A stretch of DNA of 64,000 nucleotides. It comes from Bacteroidia bacterium (GTDB taxonomy: Bacteria; Bacteroidota; Bacteroidia; Bacteroidales; Dysgonomonadaceae). The translations under genes and the position numbers were made by a program. The stretch covers positions 1-64,000 of the forward strand of contig JAUNUM010000002.1 in NCBI GenBank assembly GCA_030538215.1, read 5' to 3'. Each line of letters starts with the position of its first letter. Positions within the stretch are counted from its first letter, which is position 1. Of the stretch, positions 61,601 through 64,000 are shown piece by piece. The notes under the pieces were generated by a model. It saw only the letters and a program-made list of their open reading frames with translations. It was not told where the DNA came from and did not search any database.

Positions 61601-64000
61601 TACAGTTTCTTGCTTTTTTTGCAAGATAATACCGCTTCTCCAAAACTCACGGGGTGTATTGCCGTCAAATGTACCGGTAAAATTAAAGGTAGCTGTAAAA
61701 TCGTCTGCCGGATCCGGCGTTGGACCTTCATTTACCGTCCACGTCCAGTTTTGTCCGGGAGTGAATACTTTGGCAGCACTTCCGGGAGAATTGGCAAAAT
61801 TGATGGTGTTTACACCTTGAAAAGTACAACTTTCGCATATTCCGGGAATAACAACACCGCCAAAACTCACAAATACATCCTTGGTAAAGGTGTATTGGAA
61901 AGTGGCTTTGCCATTCTTTACTGCCGACATCGGAACAACCGATACGTTTTGCGAGAAAGCCTCATCGTCGGCTACCACCATAAATGCTTCGGCGGTGATG
62001 CCATAGGGCGATAAATCTACCTGCCCGAAAATAGGATATGTGCCTCCGTCTTTGGGTTGCATCAGCCACTTTCGCTTTATCATTTGTTTGGCAACTCCCG
62101 TTGCAGACGGCGTTACGCACACGGTTGAAGGTACTGCCTCTAATCCGTCTGCTCCGGTAAGTACTACTCCGTTACTTCCGAACAAGATGTAATCGTTGGG
62201 TGTCAATGAGGTACGTGTAGAAACATTGTTTAACGAAGTAAAGTCGTTGTTGGTAGCAATGGTAAGTATTTTCGATACTGAAAATAAACTGGAACTTTGT
62301 GCAATACGTTGATCTAACGGTGCTAAATTTGCTAATCCGGCAATGGTAAAATTATACCTTCCTCCTCCCAGCGTATTGTTCCACATAACTACATCGTTTA
62401 AATCGGTATAACCTTGTCCATTTTCAAGCGTACCTCCATATTTAATCGCCAGGTAAGTTTGAACCTTTTTGGTTATAGCTTCATTATGAGCAGTATTATA
62501 AACTATTACTTCAGAGATATCGCCATCCCAATCGTCAGGTCCATTACTTTCATCTCCTCCAATAAAAAACTGACTTTCTGCCGTGTGATTGAAACGATTG
62601 GATGTTGTTTCTACCCTGTTAAGTCCATTGGCAGAATAAAAAAGTTGTGTGCCATTATCTCCGGCTACCACAACTTTTGCTCTTCCGTCTTCCCAAAAAG
62701 ACGATAATCTCTCATTATTATAATATTGACCGATAGACAAACTTCTTGCCGTTCCTATATCTCCCACGGTAAGCCCGCCTGTGTTAGATTGTTTGGTTAT
62801 GGAAAAGTGGTCTCTGGTTCCTCTTCCTCTTGCTATCAAATAGTAAGTTTGTGGTGTTTGTCTTCCTGGCCAGCCTGTAAGTGTGGTAGTTGTTCTGTAT
62901 TTTTGTGCCTGATTGCCGGGAGCATCAAAAAAAGGTTGTCTGTTGAAGTTTACTGTAGTTATATTAACATTATTACCGGTATTGGTGGTGTTATTAGCCG
63001 CACTAATGACATCTGGCCAAGTGCCGGAGGTAGCATTTTCTCCTTTGTACCACGCTACTATATTTTCTCTCGGCACCATTGTTGGAACATAAGGCACCAT
63101 AAAGGCAACATATTGGTCTTTGGTAAAGGTATATTCAAAAGTTGCTTTTTTATTATTTTCTACAGAAGTGTGCGGAATGACAGTTACATTTTGGGTAAAA
63201 CCGGCATCATCCGCAACAACCATATATACCTTATTATATACCCCATCAAAACTAAGGTTGTATTTAGTAAGGTCTATTTGTGCATACAGCTTATAGCTGC
63301 TGTTGTCTTTAGGTTGTACCATCCATTTGCGAGATGTAAGCCTATAGGTTTTTTCAGGATGAGGGTTGATAACTGTTGCAGGAAGCGATTCAAGTGCTGT
63401 AGTGGTTATATTATTGGCTCCAAAAAGTATATATTCCCCCTCGGCAAGCGATGTACGGGAAGTGACAGTATTTAACGAAGTAAAATCGTTATTGGTAGCT
63501 ACCGTTAAAATACCTTCCGTGCCATTAGTATTGGAGCTTTGAGATACTTTTTGATTGAGTTCCTCCAATTTTGCCAAACCGAATATGCTGTTGTTAAAGC
63601 CTGTGGTAGCTGTCCACATTCGCGTATTGCTACTACCTGTTACGTAGTCTTGTGTGCCTTGCAACGTTAGTCCGTATTTAATGGCAAGATAAGTTTCCAC
63701 ACGTTTGGCTTGTTCGGGCGTATGTGTTCCACTATAAACAATTACTTCGCAAACTTCACCACTCCAATCTTCGTCGTTCGTTTGCCTTCCCCCTATATAA
63801 AAAATACCATTGTTACCCTCAGTAAAACGATTAGCATTGGTAGTTCTTGCTTCCCCGTCTATACTATAAAAAAGCTGACTCCCATTATCTCCCATAGTAA
63901 TTACCTTAGAAGCATAGGGATTCCATGTTTTACCTGTTATACCGTTAGTATAGCTATTGCCTATTACTACCCGATTATCGGAATGTCGTCCCGAAGTAAG
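58655..64000 (-). CDS. Giant secreted protein with type IX secretion C-terminal domain (paralogue 2, 5' end missing)
   Basis: The frame is open to the right edge, so the start and signal peptide are outside; 1781 residues are visible. Two tandem modules of ~330 residues lie at the N-terminal side, each with an LFYS...FYIGG lectin-like start, a VEVIVYSGTHTPEQAKRVETYLAIKYG-type segment, an ATNNDFTSLN motif and a VVADDAGF-F-VPYV end. Then come a ~200-residue domain (ESCTFQGVNTINFA), a DUF11-like repeat (DNLPAGMYWVDNSLTG), a cell-wall-type segment starting PYLWVGRATANAWD, the long block shared with paralogue 1, and the same type A T9SS sorting domain ending VNEVKRVVN. Likely a surface adhesin or filament-like protein; no catalytic domain is recognised. 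Confidence 0.85.
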   Translation of the reverse strand, partial: LTSGRHSDNRVVIGNSYTNGITGKTWNPYASKVITMGDNGSQLFYSIDGEARTTNANRFTEGNNGIFYIGGRQTNDEDWSGEVCEVIVYSGTHTPEQAKRVETYLAIKYGLTLQGTQDYVTGSSNTRMWTATTGFNNSIFGLAKLEELNQKVSQSSNTNGTEGILTVATNNDFTSLNTVTSRTSLAEGEYILFGANNITTTALESLPATVINPHPEKTYRLTSRKWMVQPKDNSSYKLYAQIDLTKYNLSFDGVYNKVYMVVADDAGFTQNVTVIPHTSVENNKKATFEYTFTKDQYVAFMVPYVPTMVPRENIVAWYKGENATSGTWPDVISAANNTTNTGNNVNITTVNFNRQPFFDAPGNQAQKYRTTTTLTGWPGRQTPQTYYLIARGRGTRDHFSITKQSNTGGLTVGDIGTARSLSIGQYYNNERLSSFWEDGRAKVVVAGDNGTQLFYSANGLNRVETTSNRFNHTAESQFFIGGDESNGPDDWDGDISEVIVYNTAHNEAITKKVQTYLAIKYGGTLENGQGYTDLNDVVMWNNTLGGGRYNFTIAGLANLAPLDQRIAQSSSLFSVSKILTIATNNDFTSLNNVSTRTSLTPNDYILFGSNGVVLTGADGLEAVPSTVCVTPSATGVAKQMIKRKWLMQPKDGGTYPIFGQVDLSPYGITAEAFMVVADDEAFSQNVSVVPMSAVKNGKATFQYTFTKDVFVSFGGVVIPGICESCTFQGVNTINFANSPGSAAKVFTPGQNWTWTVNEGPTPDPADDFTATFNFTGTFDGNTPREFWRSGIILQKKQETVTAKITMSSAALVSFYVKDLDEWQGRHDKVTITGVCGTATVKPKLSILRNGSYYTLPDNAISNPNIGPHGYDDMQGKMLVEFTTAVKEINITYSTTGGGGDYSQDIGLDDFRFSCPPPPPPVPADGVSITKDVSKAAALTCEAVEYSIRLNNTRCFPQTVNITDNLPAGMYWVDNSLTGLLGTSVTANAYADGQTLTITNFTIPGGSSVVIKAKARFNAVGTFNNRATLTMGNGNTYQSVDTYYATENTVVTATGDVPPQKPLKVLGFAPAEGITCIKKGGQVKVVLTFNNPNASYSYQGIMANMILGAGFTYVANSVSSGTAVATADGSLNVSGITVAPGTQTLTFTVTAPNNISDTSTQITVIQSLSMDKAAPIIPCDAIEMAEGASSLIVPVCPNPYLWVGRATANAWDVKDNWSMGHIPMPGDDVEFATAAKNGSADVADPKKGPVASDLNVPVVDGGKTIGNLINATDKNLAVTPGSMLTIAGTVQNTGTGTLVIQSAPDKSTGTLKFTSEAYTTASPTQTVNATVQFYNKGYNCNCGIYPQKWQYFGIPVLSASAFPNPTTGLTVNRWDEFVNGNKWVGNLATSTLNAFEGYEITSTGTTVPTTIYPFTGQLITGNRTIDFGTTPRRLTYTSGVNYIGMNLIGNSYTAAIPITTAGLTFSGSINSTVYLFNTGTRDEWRKLNGSTPVTSATGGIQSGTYLAVPINNAGAAGLPDRIPSMHAFMVKVTGTTPSLTINYGALLKNDLVNGMAWRSGRDGVHTVSTSQNPYLVMDVIGSRSADRVWLFENPSTTRGFDNGWDGHKLTESGIVQLYVSGAEGDKFQVATVPDITGTEFGFVADVDENYTIVFDVTAEIESRCLYLRDLHSKQFIPIRNGTKAMVKGIKGDTGSRFRVVSGTTVVDKISSSVEIVANNRIISVINHSDENCTAYVYDISGRLSAQCAVKAKATEYLNIPIQGVYVVKVMGQTVNEVKRVVN
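59268..59674. repeat. 407-bp block identical to 54268-54674
   Basis: Second copy of the identical block, exactly 5000 bases from the first, in paralogue 2. The sharp loss of identity at both edges suggests recent gene conversion or strong local constraint. Confidence 0.9.
59298..59325. repeat. 28-bp perfect palindrome inside a coding sequence
   Basis: Identical to 54298-54325 and in the same codon phase; it encodes RDGVHTVST in paralogue 2. Confidence 0.85.

Noticed and set aside
1-64000. CRISPR array or prophage
   Set aside because: No regularly spaced direct repeats with unique spacers, no Cas, integrase, capsid or terminase genes were seen.

Overview
The window is ordinary chromosome from a member of the Bacteroidetes, most likely order Bacteroidales. 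Three things point there: many start sites are preceded by the Bacteroidetes -7 element TAnnTTTG instead of an E. coli-type promoter, start codons lack Shine-Dalgarno sequences, and the gene families are typical of the group (DUF4837, DUF4294, DUF5106 and DUF4369 lipoproteins, MnmD, ATP-dependent PckA, type IX secretion C-terminal domains). Ptb-Buk suggests a fermenter that can make butyrate. The species cannot be named from sequence alone.

Layout. 1-10 kb: SRP RNA (minus strand), pepT, gcvT, a flippase-like membrane protein, a probably decaying lipoprotein gene with an outer-membrane beta-barrel gene behind it, an SDR oxidoreductase, rlmN, a DUF4837 lipoprotein and pdxA. Three related palindromic intergenic repeats lie among these genes. 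10-17 kb (minus strand): a YitT-family membrane protein, a leucyl-tRNA synthetase enlarged by two in-frame insertions bounded by inverted GC-rich repeats (one encoding a DUF559 nuclease-like domain), and a long-chain acyl-CoA ligase. 17-29 kb: DUF4294 protein, SulP transporter, YgiQ radical SAM protein, Ptb-Buk, an ATP-grasp-like orphan, an M20 dipeptidase, a zinc metallopeptidase lipoprotein, an NlpE-like lipoprotein and tRNA-Ser(CGA).

29.4-36.3 kb is the most distinctive metabolic block. A CRP/FNR-type regulator is divergent from a gene run encoding two DsrE-family proteins, TusA, an FlpD/MvhD-like protein, two HdrA-like flavoproteins, a small winged-helix-like protein and a QmoC-like membrane iron-sulfur protein. 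A perfect CRP-type operator sits in the divergent spacer. I read this as a membrane-linked Hdr/Qmo-like electron-transfer module combined with sulfur carriers; the physiological substrate is unknown.

36-53 kb: MnmD, a metal-binding lipoprotein and ABC ATPase (no permease beside them), DUF456 protein, Gnd, an alpha/beta hydrolase, an M15 peptidase, DnaX, three envelope or redox proteins (DUF5106, DUF1080, peroxiredoxin), PckA, Upp, a family 2 glycosyltransferase, a DUF4369/thioredoxin-fold lipoprotein and a YifB/ComM ATPase. 53.6-64 kb: two giant adjacent secreted proteins with type IX sorting domains that share a 407-bp identical block; the second runs off the right edge. No CRISPR array, prophage, insertion sequence with transposase, or rRNA was seen.
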